The notes: generated from the letters alone by a model not told the origin. Positions 1 to 8,359 are shown, counted from the stretch's first letter. The stretch is 64,000 bases of DNA from Castellaniella sp. (GCA_019104865.1 JAHRWZ010000055.1:62001-126000), one strand, 5' to 3'. Numbers and translations: made by a program.

Positions 1-219
1 CCCGGCCCCCAGGCCTACTACTGGATCGGCAAGAAGGGCTTCGCCGAGGCCAACCCCGAAGTGCGTGAAATCCTGGCAGGCATCTACCTGCCCCTGAGCG
101 CCATTGCCGACATCAACGTCGGCATGAATGACGGTCAGACCGTGCAACAAGCCAGCAAGGCCTGGATCGCCAAGAACGCCGATCTCGTCAAGCGCTGGGA
201 AAACATCAAGAAATATTGA
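1..219 (+). CDS. Glycine betaine/proline-type ABC substrate-binding protein, C-terminal fragment
   Basis: The reading frame is open from the first base and stops at 217-219, giving the last 72 residues of a protein whose start lies outside the window. The visible part (YYWIGKKGFAEANPEV, then ADINVGMNDGQT and a lysine-rich end) resembles the C-terminal lobe of ProX/OpuAC-type periplasmic proteins that deliver quaternary ammonium compounds. A matching ATPase and two permeases follow on the same strand, so it is the binding subunit of that transporter. The ligand (betaine, choline, carnitine or a related compound) cannot be told from this fragment. Confidence 0.8.
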   Translation, partial: PGPQAYYWIGKKGFAEANPEVREILAGIYLPLSAIADINVGMNDGQTVQQASKAWIAKNADLVKRWENIKKY

Positions 220-309
220 TCATCCCCGGACTCCGGCATCGCACCGCAAGGCCGGAGTCCTGGCAGAGAAGCCACCTGCGCATACGCTGCGCAACCGGAG
301 GAGCTCAGC

Positions 310-1395
310 ATGACCACAACCACCATACCGTCCGAAGAGATCCTGGTCGACTGCCAGCAGGTCTGGAAAATATTCGGCGAACAGGCGCCCGCGGCGATGA
401 AAGCCATCACCAGTCAGGGCCTGTCCAAACGCGATGTGCTGCAAAAATTCGGCTGTACGGTCGGCGTGTCGGGCGTCAGCCTGCAAGTCAAGCGGGGCGA
501 AATTTTCTGCATCATGGGCCTGTCCGGCAGCGGAAAATCGACGCTGATCCGCCTGCTCAACCAACTCATCCGACCCACCCAGGGCCGAGTGCTGGTCAAA
601 GGCAAGGATCTGGCCACCCTGGACGCCGCCGGCTTGCGCAACATGCGCGCACACCACATCGGCATGGTGTTCCAGAGCGTCGCCCTGCTGCCCCAGCGCA
701 CCGTGCTTGAAAATACCGCCTTCGGCCTGGAAGTCCAGAGAGTGCCCAAAGAAAAACGCAACAAGATCGCGGCGGAAGCGCTGGACAAGGTCGGCCTGGC
801 CGACTGGCAACACCACTACCCCAATGAACTGTCAGGCGGCATGCAACAGCGCGTCGGACTGGCGCGCGCCATCGCCTCCGATCCCGAGATCATCCTGATG
901 GATGAACCATTCAGCGCGCTCGACCCCTTGATCCGACGGCAATTGCAGGATGAATTCCGCACGCTGACCAAACAACTGGGCAAATCGGCTGCGTTCATCA
1001 CGCACGACCTGGAAGAAGCGATCCGCATTGGCGACCGTATCGCCATCATGAAGGACGGCGTCCTCATACAAGTCGGGACCGCCGAGGAAATAGTCCGCAA
1101 CCCCGCCGACGACTATGTGGCGGAATTCGTGGCCGGCATCTCCCGCCTGCATCTCGTCAAAGCCCGTTCCATCATGCGGCCGGTCGCCGAATTCCGCGCC
1201 GCGCATCCGGGCGTCGCCATCGAGACCTTGCCACGCGCCGCGGCCGAAACCGACATCGCCGAACTGATCACGCTGTCCACCCTCAAGGAACTGGACTCGG
1301 TGGCCATCATGGGCGACGGCAGCCCCATTGGCATCGTCTCGCCCCGCGATCTGCTCAACGGCATCCAGGGCAACGAACGGCCCGCCGCGCATTGA
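310..1395 (+). CDS. proV: Glycine betaine/proline ABC transporter ATPase
   Basis: 361 residues. ProV-type ATPase that energises import of betaine-like compounds. It has the ProV N-terminal extension (about residues 1-55), Walker A (GLSGSGKST), signature LSGGMQQRVGLARA, Walker B with DEPFSALDPL and the switch histidine in THDLEEA. The tail after about residue 290 keeps a shortened CBS-like region ending in PIGIVSPRDLLNGI; in ProV/OpuAA such tails sense ionic strength, so osmotic control is possible but is inference. It follows the binding-protein fragment by 90 bp and precedes the permease by 21 bp. The start is preceded by GGAGGAGCTCAGC. Confidence 0.92.
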   Translation: MTTTTIPSEEILVDCQQVWKIFGEQAPAAMKAITSQGLSKRDVLQKFGCTVGVSGVSLQVKRGEIFCIMGLSGSGKSTLIRLLNQLIRPTQGRVLVKGKDLATLDAAGLRNMRAHHIGMVFQSVALLPQRTVLENTAFGLEVQRVPKEKRNKIAAEALDKVGLADWQHHYPNELSGGMQQRVGLARAIASDPEIILMDEPFSALDPLIRRQLQDEFRTLTKQLGKSAAFITHDLEEAIRIGDRIAIMKDGVLIQVGTAEEIVRNPADDYVAEFVAGISRLHLVKARSIMRPVAEFRAAHPGVAIETLPRAAAETDIAELITLSTLKELDSVAIMGDGSPIGIVSPRDLLNGIQGNERPAAH

Positions 1396-1416
1396 CCTGC
1401 TCCAGGAGCGCATCTC

Positions 1417-2268
1417 ATGAACCATACCGATCTGATCTCCGCGTTCGACGGCTGGATGGAAGACGCCCTGGCCCGTCTGACAGACAGCTCCAGCCAGATC
1501 TTCACCGCCATCCAAGCGGGGCTGGAAGGCCTCAACGCCGCCATCCTGTGGGTCCTGAACCTGGCGCCGTTCTATATCGTGGCGGGGGTGGTTGGCCTGC
1601 TGGGCTGGCGCCTCGTCAGCCGGCGCTTCGGGGTCCTGTCCGCCGCTGCCCTGGTGATCTGCCAGATGATGAATCTATGGCCCGAGACCACCGCCACGCT
1701 GGCATTGGTGATCGCCGCCACTTTGCTGGCGCTGCTGCTGGCGATCCCGTCAGGCATCCTGAGCGTCTATATCCGCGGGATGAGCCACTTGGCTGAACCC
1801 ATGCTGGATCTGCTGCAAACGCTGCCCCCGTACATCTATCTGCTACCCGGGATTGCGCTGCTCGGCTACGGGCCGGCGACCGCGCTGGTCGCCACCCTGG
1901 TTGTGGCGTTTCCCCCGGCCTTCCGCCTGGCGGCGCTCGGCATGAGGATGGCGCCGGTCGAATATCTCGAACTGGGCATGGCTACCGGCATGACACGCTG
2001 GCAGATGTTCACCAAGATCCGGCTGCCGTTTGCCCTGCCCAGCATCATGGCCGGCATCAACCAGAGCCTGATGATGGCCTTTGGCATGGTCGTCATCGCC
2101 GGCATCGTCGGTTCCGGCGGCCTGGGTCAGACCATTTACGACGCGATCCGCAAGCTCGACATTGCCAAGTCCATCGACGCGGCACTGGCTATCGTGATCC
2201 TGACCATGATTCTGGACCGGCTCAGCCAAAGCGCCGGCGCCTCCAGCCCCAAAGGGAGAAAAGCATGA
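1417..2268 (+). CDS. proW: Betaine-type ABC transporter permease (first of two)
   Basis: 283 residues, ProW/OpuAB family. Hydrophobic segments cover most of the protein after an amphipathic N-terminus. The conserved cytoplasmic loop that docks the ATPase is visible (around EYLELGMATGMTRWQMF), followed by a ProW-type AGIVGSGGLGQTIYDAI segment. Its last four bases overlap the start of the next gene (ATGA), so the two permeases are translationally coupled. Two different permease subunits imply a heterodimeric channel, unlike the ProW homodimer of E. coli. Confidence 0.88.
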   Translation: MNHTDLISAFDGWMEDALARLTDSSSQIFTAIQAGLEGLNAAILWVLNLAPFYIVAGVVGLLGWRLVSRRFGVLSAAALVICQMMNLWPETTATLALVIAATLLALLLAIPSGILSVYIRGMSHLAEPMLDLLQTLPPYIYLLPGIALLGYGPATALVATLVVAFPPAFRLAALGMRMAPVEYLELGMATGMTRWQMFTKIRLPFALPSIMAGINQSLMMAFGMVVIAGIVGSGGLGQTIYDAIRKLDIAKSIDAALAIVILTMILDRLSQSAGASSPKGRKA

Positions 2269-3119
2269 GCGCGATCCTTCCGACCCTCTCACCCGGCGCC
2301 TGGCTGACCCCGGCGGTGGATTGGCTGAATGTCCATTGGCATCCCTTGTTCGCCTTCATCAGCGATGTCATCCAGCTCGTGCTGGACGGCCTGACCGCGC
2401 TCCTGATGATCCTGCCGCCGTGGGCGCTGATCCTCGTCAGCACCGCGCTGGTCCTGAAGCTGCTGGGTCTGCGCCCCGCCGTCATCACAGCCCTGACTCA
2501 GGGATTCTGCTGGGGCGTGGGCCTGTGGCCCGAAGCCATCCAGACGATCACCCTCGTCACGGTGGCCGTCGTCCTGTCCGTGGCCATCGCCTTTCCGCTG
2601 GGCGTGCTGGCCGCCCGCCGGCCAGCTCTGGAGGCCATTCTGCGTCCCATCCTGGACATCATGCAAACCGTGCCGCCCTGGGTGTATCTGATCCCGGCCG
2701 TGATCCTGTTCAGCCTGGGCAGCGTCCCGGCCATCATCGCCACCATCGTCTACGGCATCCCGCCGATGCTGCGCCTGACGACGCTGGCCTTCAAGCAGAT
2801 CCCGCACGACCTGCAGGAACTGGGCCAGGCGCTGGGCGCACCGCCGCGCACCGTGCTGCTGAAGATCGAAATCCCGGCTGCCATGCCCACGCTGCTGGTC
2901 GGCCTGAACCAGTGCATTCTGATGTCGCTGGCGATGGTGGTCCTGGCCGGTCTGGTCGGATCGGGCGGCCTGGGTGCGGAAGTCACCCGCGGTCTGACAC
3001 GCATGGAAATGGGCCTGGGGCTGCGTGCCGGCCTGGCCATCGTCGCGGTCGCGCTGCTGATGGATCGGCTATCCAAGGCAGCCCTGGGCGGCAGGGGAGA
3101 ACCCCGCCCATCACGATAA
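2265..3119 (+). CDS. proW: Betaine-type ABC transporter permease (second of two)
   Basis: 284 residues and a paralogue of the preceding permease: same length, same membrane layout and the same EAA-type loop (DLQELGQALGAPPRTVLLKIEIP) followed by AGLVGSGGLGAEVTRGL. It overlaps the upstream gene by 4 bp. It probably forms the other half of the transmembrane channel. Transcription may continue into the aldehyde dehydrogenase 63 bp downstream, which would link uptake of the compound to oxidation of an aldehyde derived from it. Confidence 0.88.
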   Translation: MSAILPTLSPGAWLTPAVDWLNVHWHPLFAFISDVIQLVLDGLTALLMILPPWALILVSTALVLKLLGLRPAVITALTQGFCWGVGLWPEAIQTITLVTVAVVLSVAIAFPLGVLAARRPALEAILRPILDIMQTVPPWVYLIPAVILFSLGSVPAIIATIVYGIPPMLRLTTLAFKQIPHDLQELGQALGAPPRTVLLKIEIPAAMPTLLVGLNQCILMSLAMVVLAGLVGSGGLGAEVTRGLTRMEMGLGLRAGLAIVAVALLMDRLSKAALGGRGEPRPSR

Positions 3120-3182
3120 CGCGCTCCGATCACACCTAGCCCATTGCCGACGCCCCATCGTTCATCAACCCAGAGAGTCCCC

Positions 3183-4664
3183 ATGTCCGACTTCCTCACC
3201 ACGGCCCAATACCACGACATCGCAGCAGGGCTGAAACTGCCGCGACACGCCTTCATCGATGGCGTATTCCGCCCGTCAATCTCGGGCCGGACCTTCACCA
3301 CCGCCAATCCCGCCACTAACGAAGTGCTGACGGAGATTGCCGCCTGCAACGCCGAAGACGTGGATCTGGCCGTCGGCGCCGCGCGCGCCGCATTCGAAGA
3401 CGGCCGCTGGTCGCGCATCCACCCCCGCGAGCGCAAGGAAACCCTGCTGCGCCTGGCCCATCTGATGGAAACGCACGCCCGCGAACTGGCCGTACTGGAA
3501 AGCATCGACAGCGGCAAGACCATCTTCGACTGCGAAACCGTGGATGTGCCGGAAACCATCCACGTGCTCAAATGGCACGCCGAATTGATCGACAAAATCT
3601 ACGATCAGGTCGCCCCCGCCTCGGACAGCCACATCGCCCTGGTGGTGCGCGAGCCCGTCGGCGTCGTCGGCCTGGTGCTGCCCTGGAACTTTCCGCTGCT
3701 GATGCTGGCCTGGAAAATCGGTCCCGCCCTGGCCTCCGGCTGCTCGGTCGTCATGAAGCCCGCCGGAGAAACGACGCTGACGGCGCTGCGCGTAGCCGAA
3801 CTGTCGGTCCAGGCCGGGCTGCCGGCCGGCGTGCTGAACATCGTCACCGGTTCCGGCACCGAAGTCGGTGAGCCCCTGGGCAAACATCCCGACGTGGACA
3901 TGGTCAGCTTCACCGGCTCGACGGCGACCGGGCGGCGCTTCTTGAATTATTCCTCCGCCAGCAACCTCAAAGAAGTGGTACTGGAACTGGGCGGCAAGAA
4001 CCCCTGCGTCGTCCTGGACGACGCGGAAGACCTGGACACCGTGGCGGCGCACGTCGTCAACGGCGCGTTCTGGAACATGGGGGAAAACTGCTCGGCTGCG
4101 TCCCGGCTGATCGTCCAGCGCGGCATCAAGGATCGCCTGCTCGAACGAGTCAAGGCCGAGGCTGCGCAATGGATCGTGGGTGATCCGCTGGATCCCGCCG
4201 TGCGCGTCGGCGCCTTGGTATCGAAAGCACACTTCCAGAAGGTCAGCGCTTACCTGGAAGCGACTCGGGCGGAAAAAGTCCTGATGGGCGGCAAGATCGT
4301 GTCCGAAGGCTTCATCGAACCCACCATCGTCGACACCCGGCGCGACTCGAAACTGGCCATCGAAGAAATCTTCGGTCCCATCCTGAGCGTGATCACCGTC
4401 GACAGCTTCGAGGAAGCCATCGCGGTCGCCAATGACACCGACTATGGATTGGCCGCCTCGATTTTCTCGGCCAACGGCAAACGGGCGATCCGAGGCGCCC
4501 GGATGCTGCGCGCCGGCACCATCACCGTCAACAGCTTCGGCGAGGGCGACATCTCGACGCCGTTCGGCGGCTATAAGCAGTCGGGTTTCGGCGGCCGCGA
4601 CAACTCCATCCACGCGCACGACCAGTACACCCAGCTCAAGACGATCTGGATCGATCTGTCCTGA
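3183..4664 (+). CDS. NAD(P)-dependent aldehyde dehydrogenase
   Basis: 493 residues, the usual length of the betaine-aldehyde/gamma-aminobutyraldehyde dehydrogenase branch. Visible family marks: PWNFPLLMLAWKIGPAL and KPAGETT (cofactor binding), FTGSTATGR, the general base in LELGGKNP, and catalytic Cys in NMGENCSAASRL. The start at 3183 (MSDFLTT) follows AGAGAG; an in-frame upstream start at 3144 has no comparable ribosome site. Next to a betaine-type transporter, plausible substrates are betaine aldehyde or another amino-aldehyde. The exact substrate cannot be assigned from sequence. Confidence 0.88.
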   Translation: MSDFLTTAQYHDIAAGLKLPRHAFIDGVFRPSISGRTFTTANPATNEVLTEIAACNAEDVDLAVGAARAAFEDGRWSRIHPRERKETLLRLAHLMETHARELAVLESIDSGKTIFDCETVDVPETIHVLKWHAELIDKIYDQVAPASDSHIALVVREPVGVVGLVLPWNFPLLMLAWKIGPALASGCSVVMKPAGETTLTALRVAELSVQAGLPAGVLNIVTGSGTEVGEPLGKHPDVDMVSFTGSTATGRRFLNYSSASNLKEVVLELGGKNPCVVLDDAEDLDTVAAHVVNGAFWNMGENCSAASRLIVQRGIKDRLLERVKAEAAQWIVGDPLDPAVRVGALVSKAHFQKVSAYLEATRAEKVLMGGKIVSEGFIEPTIVDTRRDSKLAIEEIFGPILSVITVDSFEEAIAVANDTDYGLAASIFSANGKRAIRGARMLRAGTITVNSFGEGDISTPFGGYKQSGFGGRDNSIHAHDQYTQLKTIWIDLS

Positions 4665-4710
4665 CGCCGCGATACGTACCACAGCCCGTCATCCTTGGCC
4701 CTCTAGGCAC

Positions 4711-4747
4711 CGCACCGCCATCCAGGCACTGACCGGGTGGCGGTGCG
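4711..4747 (+). terminator. Inverted repeat after the aldehyde dehydrogenase gene
   Basis: Arms 4711-4720 (CGCACCGCCA) and 4738-4747 (TGGCGGTGCG) are a perfect 10-bp inverted repeat with a 17-nt loop, 47 bp after the stop codon. There is no T-run, so intrinsic termination is not clear; it may act as an mRNA 3' end or barrier. Confidence 0.35.
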
Positions 4748-4759
4748 CCGCGTCTGTTC

Positions 4760-4773
4760 TTGACTCCCATCAA
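4760..4773 (+). promoter_or_regulatory. FNR/ANR-type binding site upstream of nrdD
   Basis: TTGACTCCCATCAA fits the FNR/ANR/DNR consensus TTGAY-N4-ATCAA, with both half-sites intact. It lies about 90 bp before the nrdD start and upstream of the two NrdR boxes. FNR-type activation of an oxygen-sensitive reductase is the expected logic. Confidence 0.7.
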
Positions 4774-4806
4774 GGCTATCAGAAAAAGGCTCCGGATCGC
4801 TTGATG

Positions 4807-4822
4807 GCACTATATATTGTGT
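4807..4822 (+). promoter_or_regulatory. NrdR box 1
   Basis: GCACTATATATTGTGT matches the NrdR consensus (acaCwAtATaTwGtgt). NrdR represses ribonucleotide reductase genes when dATP is high and normally binds two boxes on one DNA face; a second box begins exactly 31 bp downstream. Confidence 0.8.
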
Positions 4823-4837
4823 TTAATATTCACGCAT

Positions 4838-4853
4838 ACACAATATATAGAGG
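4838..4853 (+). promoter_or_regulatory. NrdR box 2, overlapping the nrdD ribosome-binding site
   Basis: ACACAATATATAGAGG is the partner NrdR box, 31 bp from box 1 (three helical turns). The cores of the two boxes also form a perfect inverted repeat (4810-4821 and 4839-4850). Its last bases form the AGAGG ribosome site of nrdD. Confidence 0.8.
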
Positions 4854-4861
4854 AATCACGG

Positions 4862-6646
4862 ATGACTTCCATCCAGCCCCAGAGCCCGGCCGAGCGCCCC
4901 ATTCCCCACGTGGACGTCATCCGTTCCATCGACGAATACCTGCGCCAGCAGGACTGGCGCGTCAACGCCAACGCCAACCAGGGGTACTCGCTGGGCGGGC
5001 TGATCCTGAACACCTCGGGCAAGATGATCGCCAATTACTGGCTCAGTCACGTCTACCCGGAAACCATCGGCCAGGCCCACCGCCAGGGTGACCTGCACAT
5101 CCACGACCTGGACATGCTGTCGGGCTACTGCGCCGGCTGGTCGCTGCGCACGCTGCTCAACGAAGGCCTGAACGGCGTGCCCGGCAAAGTCGAATCCGCC
5201 GCGCCGCGCCACATGTCCAGCGCGGTCGGCCAGATCGTCAATTTCCTGGGCACGCTGCAAAACGAATGGGCCGGCGCCCAGGCCTTCAGTTCCTTCGATA
5301 CTTACATGGCGCCTTTTATCCGCAAGGACGCCATGACGTACGACCAGGTGCGCCAGTGCATCCAGGAACTGATCTACAACCTGAACGTCCCCTCGCGCTG
5401 GGGGACGCAGACACCGTTCACCAACCTGACCTTCGACTGGGTCTGCCCGGAAGATCTGCGCGAACAGGTACCCGTGATCGGCGGCGAGGAAATGCCCCTC
5501 GCCTATGGCGATCTGCAGGCCGAGATGGACATGATCAACCGCGCCTACATCGAGGTCATGATGGCGGGCGATGCGCACGGGCGGGCGTTCACCTTCCCCA
5601 TTCCGACTTACAACATCACGCCGGACTTCGACTGGCACAGCCCCAATGCCGAACGGCTGTTCGAGATGACGGCGAAGTACGGCCTGCCCTACTTCCAGAA
5701 CTTCATCAATTCGGAACTGAAGCCCAACATGATCCGGTCCATGTGCTGCCGCCTACAGCTGGATCTGCGCGAACTGCTCAAGCGCGGCAACGGCCTGTTC
5801 GGCTCGGCCGAGCAGACCGGATCGCTGGGGGTAGTCACCATCAACTGCGCCCGCCTGGGCTACCTGCACCCGAACGACGAACCCGGTCTGCTCGCCAGGC
5901 TGGACGAACTGCTGGCCCTGGGGCGCGACAGTCTGGAAATCAAACGCCGGGTCATCCAGCAGCACATGGACGACGGCCTGTTCCCCTATACCCGCCGCTA
6001 TCTGGGGACTCTGCGCAACCATTTTTCCACGCTGGGGGTCAACGGCGTCAATGAGATGATCCGCAACTTCACCGGCGACGAACATGATCTGACCACCCCC
6101 TGGGGCCATGCCTTCGCCGTGCGCCTGCTGGACCATGTCCGCGCCCGCATGATCGAATTCCAGGAAGCCACCGGCCACCTGTACAACCTGGAAGCCACCC
6201 CGGCCGAAGGCACGACCTATCGCTTCGCCAAGGAAGACCGTGCCCGCTGGCCGGATATCCTGCAGGCCGGCACGCCCGACATGCCCTACTACACCAATTC
6301 GTCGCAGTTGCCGGTGGGATTCACCGACGACCCCTTCGAGGCCCTGGAACGCCAGGACGAACTGCAACGCAAATACACCGGCGGTACGGTACTGCATCTG
6401 TACATGACCGAACCGCTGTCGTCGGCCGAGGCCTGCCGCACCCTGGTGCGCCGCACGCTCAGCCGCTTCTCGCTGCCCTACATCACGATCACGCCGACCT
6501 TTTCCATCTGCCCAAAGCACGGCTACCTGCCGGGCCGGCACGACTTCTGCCCGACCTGCGACGATGAACTGCTGGCACGCAAACGGGTCACTGCCTCGAC
6601 AGCCGCCCCGGTCACCGAGGGTATCGCGGCCGCCAGCCCGGCCTGA
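4862..6646 (+). CDS. nrdD: Class III anaerobic ribonucleoside-triphosphate reductase, catalytic part without glycyl-radical tail
   Basis: 594 residues. Reduces ribonucleotides to deoxyribonucleotides under anoxia. It starts directly with the catalytic domain (IDEYLRQQDWRVNANANQGY), so the N-terminal ATP-cone of E. coli NrdD is missing. Cys90 in GYCAGWSLRTLL and the CCRLQLDLREL segment near residue 295 correspond to the active-site cysteines. A zinc-ribbon-like stretch (CPKHGYL...FCPTC) is near residues 545-570. Where one-piece enzymes continue into the RVxGYxRP glycyl-radical motif, this protein ends in a short Ala-rich tail. That motif is on the separate gene at 6726. The start is chosen after AGAGG at 4849-4853. 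Confidence 0.9.
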   Translation: MTSIQPQSPAERPIPHVDVIRSIDEYLRQQDWRVNANANQGYSLGGLILNTSGKMIANYWLSHVYPETIGQAHRQGDLHIHDLDMLSGYCAGWSLRTLLNEGLNGVPGKVESAAPRHMSSAVGQIVNFLGTLQNEWAGAQAFSSFDTYMAPFIRKDAMTYDQVRQCIQELIYNLNVPSRWGTQTPFTNLTFDWVCPEDLREQVPVIGGEEMPLAYGDLQAEMDMINRAYIEVMMAGDAHGRAFTFPIPTYNITPDFDWHSPNAERLFEMTAKYGLPYFQNFINSELKPNMIRSMCCRLQLDLRELLKRGNGLFGSAEQTGSLGVVTINCARLGYLHPNDEPGLLARLDELLALGRDSLEIKRRVIQQHMDDGLFPYTRRYLGTLRNHFSTLGVNGVNEMIRNFTGDEHDLTTPWGHAFAVRLLDHVRARMIEFQEATGHLYNLEATPAEGTTYRFAKEDRARWPDILQAGTPDMPYYTNSSQLPVGFTDDPFEALERQDELQRKYTGGTVLHLYMTEPLSSAEACRTLVRRTLSRFSLPYITITPTFSICPKHGYLPGRHDFCPTCDDELLARKRVTASTAAPVTEGIAAASPA

Positions 6647-6671
6647 GCGCCAGCCCACCCTTTTCACCCGT

Positions 6672-6698
6672 CCGGGCCTGCCGGGCCCGGCTTTTTTT
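6672..6698 (+). terminator. Intrinsic terminator between nrdD and the glycyl-radical gene
   Basis: Stem CCGGGCC (6672-6678) with GGCCCGG (6684-6690) and a 5-nt loop, followed by C and seven Ts (6692-6698). This is a textbook rho-independent terminator. Being between two parts of one enzyme, it should reduce readthrough into the downstream genes. Confidence 0.8.
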
Positions 6699-6725
6699 CA
6701 CTCACCATCCTTTCAGGAGCACATC

Positions 6726-6908
6726 ATGACCCACACCACCATCACACTGAACGACGCCGAACGCCAGCCCTGCGAGATCTGGACCCGCGTCATGGGCTAC
6801 CACCGGCCCATGTCGTCCTTCAATATCGGCAAGAAGGGCGAATTTCACGAACGCCGCTTCTTCGTCGAACGGCGCACGGGGCAAGCCCCGGCTCGACAAG
6901 CCGCATAA
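6726..6908 (+). CDS. Stand-alone glycyl-radical domain of anaerobic ribonucleotide reductase
   Basis: 60 residues. The segment PCEIWTRVMGYHRPM followed by SSFNIGKKGEFHERRFF fits the C-terminal glycyl-radical motif of class III reductases (RVxGYxRPxxxxNxGKxxEFxxR), with Gly24 as the radical-bearing residue. It has its own AGGAGC ribosome site (about 6715) and ATG, and is separated from nrdD by 79 bp and a terminator. It is therefore a real gene, not the product of a frameshift. It presumably binds the NrdD core so that NrdG can generate the radical, much as YfiD/GrcA supplies a spare glycyl domain to pyruvate formate-lyase. That assembly model is inference. Confidence 0.85.
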   Translation: MTHTTITLNDAERQPCEIWTRVMGYHRPMSSFNIGKKGEFHERRFFVERRTGQAPARQAA

Positions 6909-7001
6909 GCAGAGAGCACTGGCCATTCCACCGCGGACGCCGTCGCGACGGCGTTCCAGGCCGGGACGAGGCCGGTGCGTAGAACACTCTCCCCAAGCAA
7001 A

Positions 7002-7715
7002 ATGCCAACCACCACACGCATCAAGATCGGCGGCCTTGTGCCCTTCACCGCCACCGACTATCCCGGCCTGCTGGCCGCCGTCATCTTCGTCCAGGGCTGC
7101 CCCTGGCGCTGCGGCTATTGCCACAACCCGCACTTGCAGCCCCGCACCGCCGACAGCCCGCTCGACTGGAATGACGTCCTGGCCTTCCTGCGGCGCCGGG
7201 TCGGCCTGATCGACGGTGTCGTCTTCAGCGGCGGCGAGCCCACTATGGACCCCGGCCTGGGCGCCGCGATCGACCAGGTCAGGGCCCTGGGTTACCGCAT
7301 CGGCCTGCACACGGGCGGGACCCACCCGCGTCGGCTCGCGCAGGTGTTGCCCGCTGTGGACTGGGTGGGTCTGGACATCAAGGCCGGCTTTGATGACTAC
7401 GAACGAATCACCGGGGTGACCCGCAGCGGCGAACCCGCGCGCGACAGTCTGCGGGCCGTGCTGGACAGCGGAGTGGATTTCGAATGCCGCACAACGGCGC
7501 ACCCCGATCTGATCAGCCAGGACGGCTTGCTGGCGCTGGGCCAGATACTGGCGCAATACGGGGTGCGCCGCTACGCGGTGCAGGTATTCCGGCCCCAAGG
7601 CTGCGCCGACGAGGCTCTGAACGCACATGGCCAGTCCTTGCGGGACTGGCCATGTGCGGCGGTCAGCGACGCACTGGCGGCGCTGTTTCCGTCATTCGAG
7701 CTGCGGCGCGGGTAG
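7002..7715 (+). CDS. nrdG: Anaerobic ribonucleotide reductase activating enzyme (radical SAM)
   Basis: 237 residues. Radical-SAM activase that generates the glycyl radical of class III reductase from S-adenosylmethionine. The 4Fe-4S motif CPWRCGYCHNP (CX3CX2C) is near residue 35, followed by the GGEP SAM-binding motif. It is longer than E. coli NrdG (154 residues) and of the PflA-like type. The ATG at 7002 is used. An in-frame GTG at 6975 is possible, because GGGA/GAGG lies before it and no good ribosome site precedes 7002. A 16-bp perfect hairpin (7622-7658) lies inside its 3' end. Confidence 0.88.
   Translation: MPTTTRIKIGGLVPFTATDYPGLLAAVIFVQGCPWRCGYCHNPHLQPRTADSPLDWNDVLAFLRRRVGLIDGVVFSGGEPTMDPGLGAAIDQVRALGYRIGLHTGGTHPRRLAQVLPAVDWVGLDIKAGFDDYERITGVTRSGEPARDSLRAVLDSGVDFECRTTAHPDLISQDGLLALGQILAQYGVRRYAVQVFRPQGCADEALNAHGQSLRDWPCAAVSDALAALFPSFELRRG
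7622..7658. repeat. 16-bp perfect inverted repeat inside nrdG
   Basis: Arm CGCACATGGCCAGTCC (7622-7637) pairs perfectly with GGACTGGCCATGTGCG (7643-7658) around the 5-nt loop TTGCG. It encodes part of the NrdG C-terminus. Such a long perfect stem inside a coding region is unusual; its function is unknown. Confidence 0.85.
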
Positions 7716-7765
7716 GCGCCGCGATCGCCCCCGCAGGGGGCCCGTGCCGCCACGCGGATCGGCGG

Positions 7766-8359
7766 TCAGCTCTCCATCGCATCGAGCAGCATGCGCACGG
7801 CGTAATCGGCGAAGCTGCGCCGCACGATCAGTTCCCAGGCATCGCCATCTTCCCCCAGCGGGTACAGCAGTACGCTGGTCTTGAAGAAATGCGACTGGGC
7901 GCAACGGCCGAACGGCAAGGCACGGGGGTGCAGATCCAGCGGACAGCCCGCGTTCAGCACATTGCGTGCCCCCGGTCCATGCAGCTGGACGACGGAATAA
8001 CCGCTGCTCTGGTCCGTGACCGCGAACCAATGGCCCGCCAGCGCGTGTTCGACCCGGGATGCCAGATCGTCCCCGCTGCCGGCCCCGGTGCGCACCAGCC
8101 ACTCGTCGGGTGCCAGCCACAAGACCGTGATATCGCCATGACGGGTCACCGTATTGGGCACCAGGGGCAGTTCCAGCCCCAGACACGCCTGGACGGCCCC
8201 CAGGGCGGCGGGATCGGATGGGTCCACACGCAGATTGGCCAGGCTGACCAGAGGCTGCTCGCTCAAGGACACCCGATCAGGTGCGCCATGCGACAGGGGC
8301 AGGCCAAAGTCCACATGCAGTCCCGTCAGCGGGCTCTGCTGTTTGTTTTCAGTCAACAT
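7766..8359 (-). CDS. soxG: Sarcosine oxidase gamma subunit
   Basis: 197 residues, last gene of the soxBDAG operon. The gamma subunit belongs to the GcvT-like fold and packs against the alpha subunit in heterotetrameric sarcosine oxidase, which converts sarcosine, O2 and tetrahydrofolate to glycine, H2O2 and 5,10-methylene-THF. Visible family segments are WLAPDEWLVRTGAG and VTDQSSGYSVVQLHGPGARNVL. The ATG at 8359 overlaps the end of soxA by 11 bp. A longer frame upstream lies inside soxA and is not needed. Confidence 0.9.
   Translation of the reverse strand: MLTENKQQSPLTGLHVDFGLPLSHGAPDRVSLSEQPLVSLANLRVDPSDPAALGAVQACLGLELPLVPNTVTRHGDITVLWLAPDEWLVRTGAGSGDDLASRVEHALAGHWFAVTDQSSGYSVVQLHGPGARNVLNAGCPLDLHPRALPFGRCAQSHFFKTSVLLYPLGEDGDAWELIVRRSFADYAVRMLLDAMES

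Noticed and set aside
7730..7742. Small GCCCCC/GGGGGC stem after nrdG as a terminator
   Set aside because: The stem is short and there is no T-run; it is not convincing as an intrinsic terminator.
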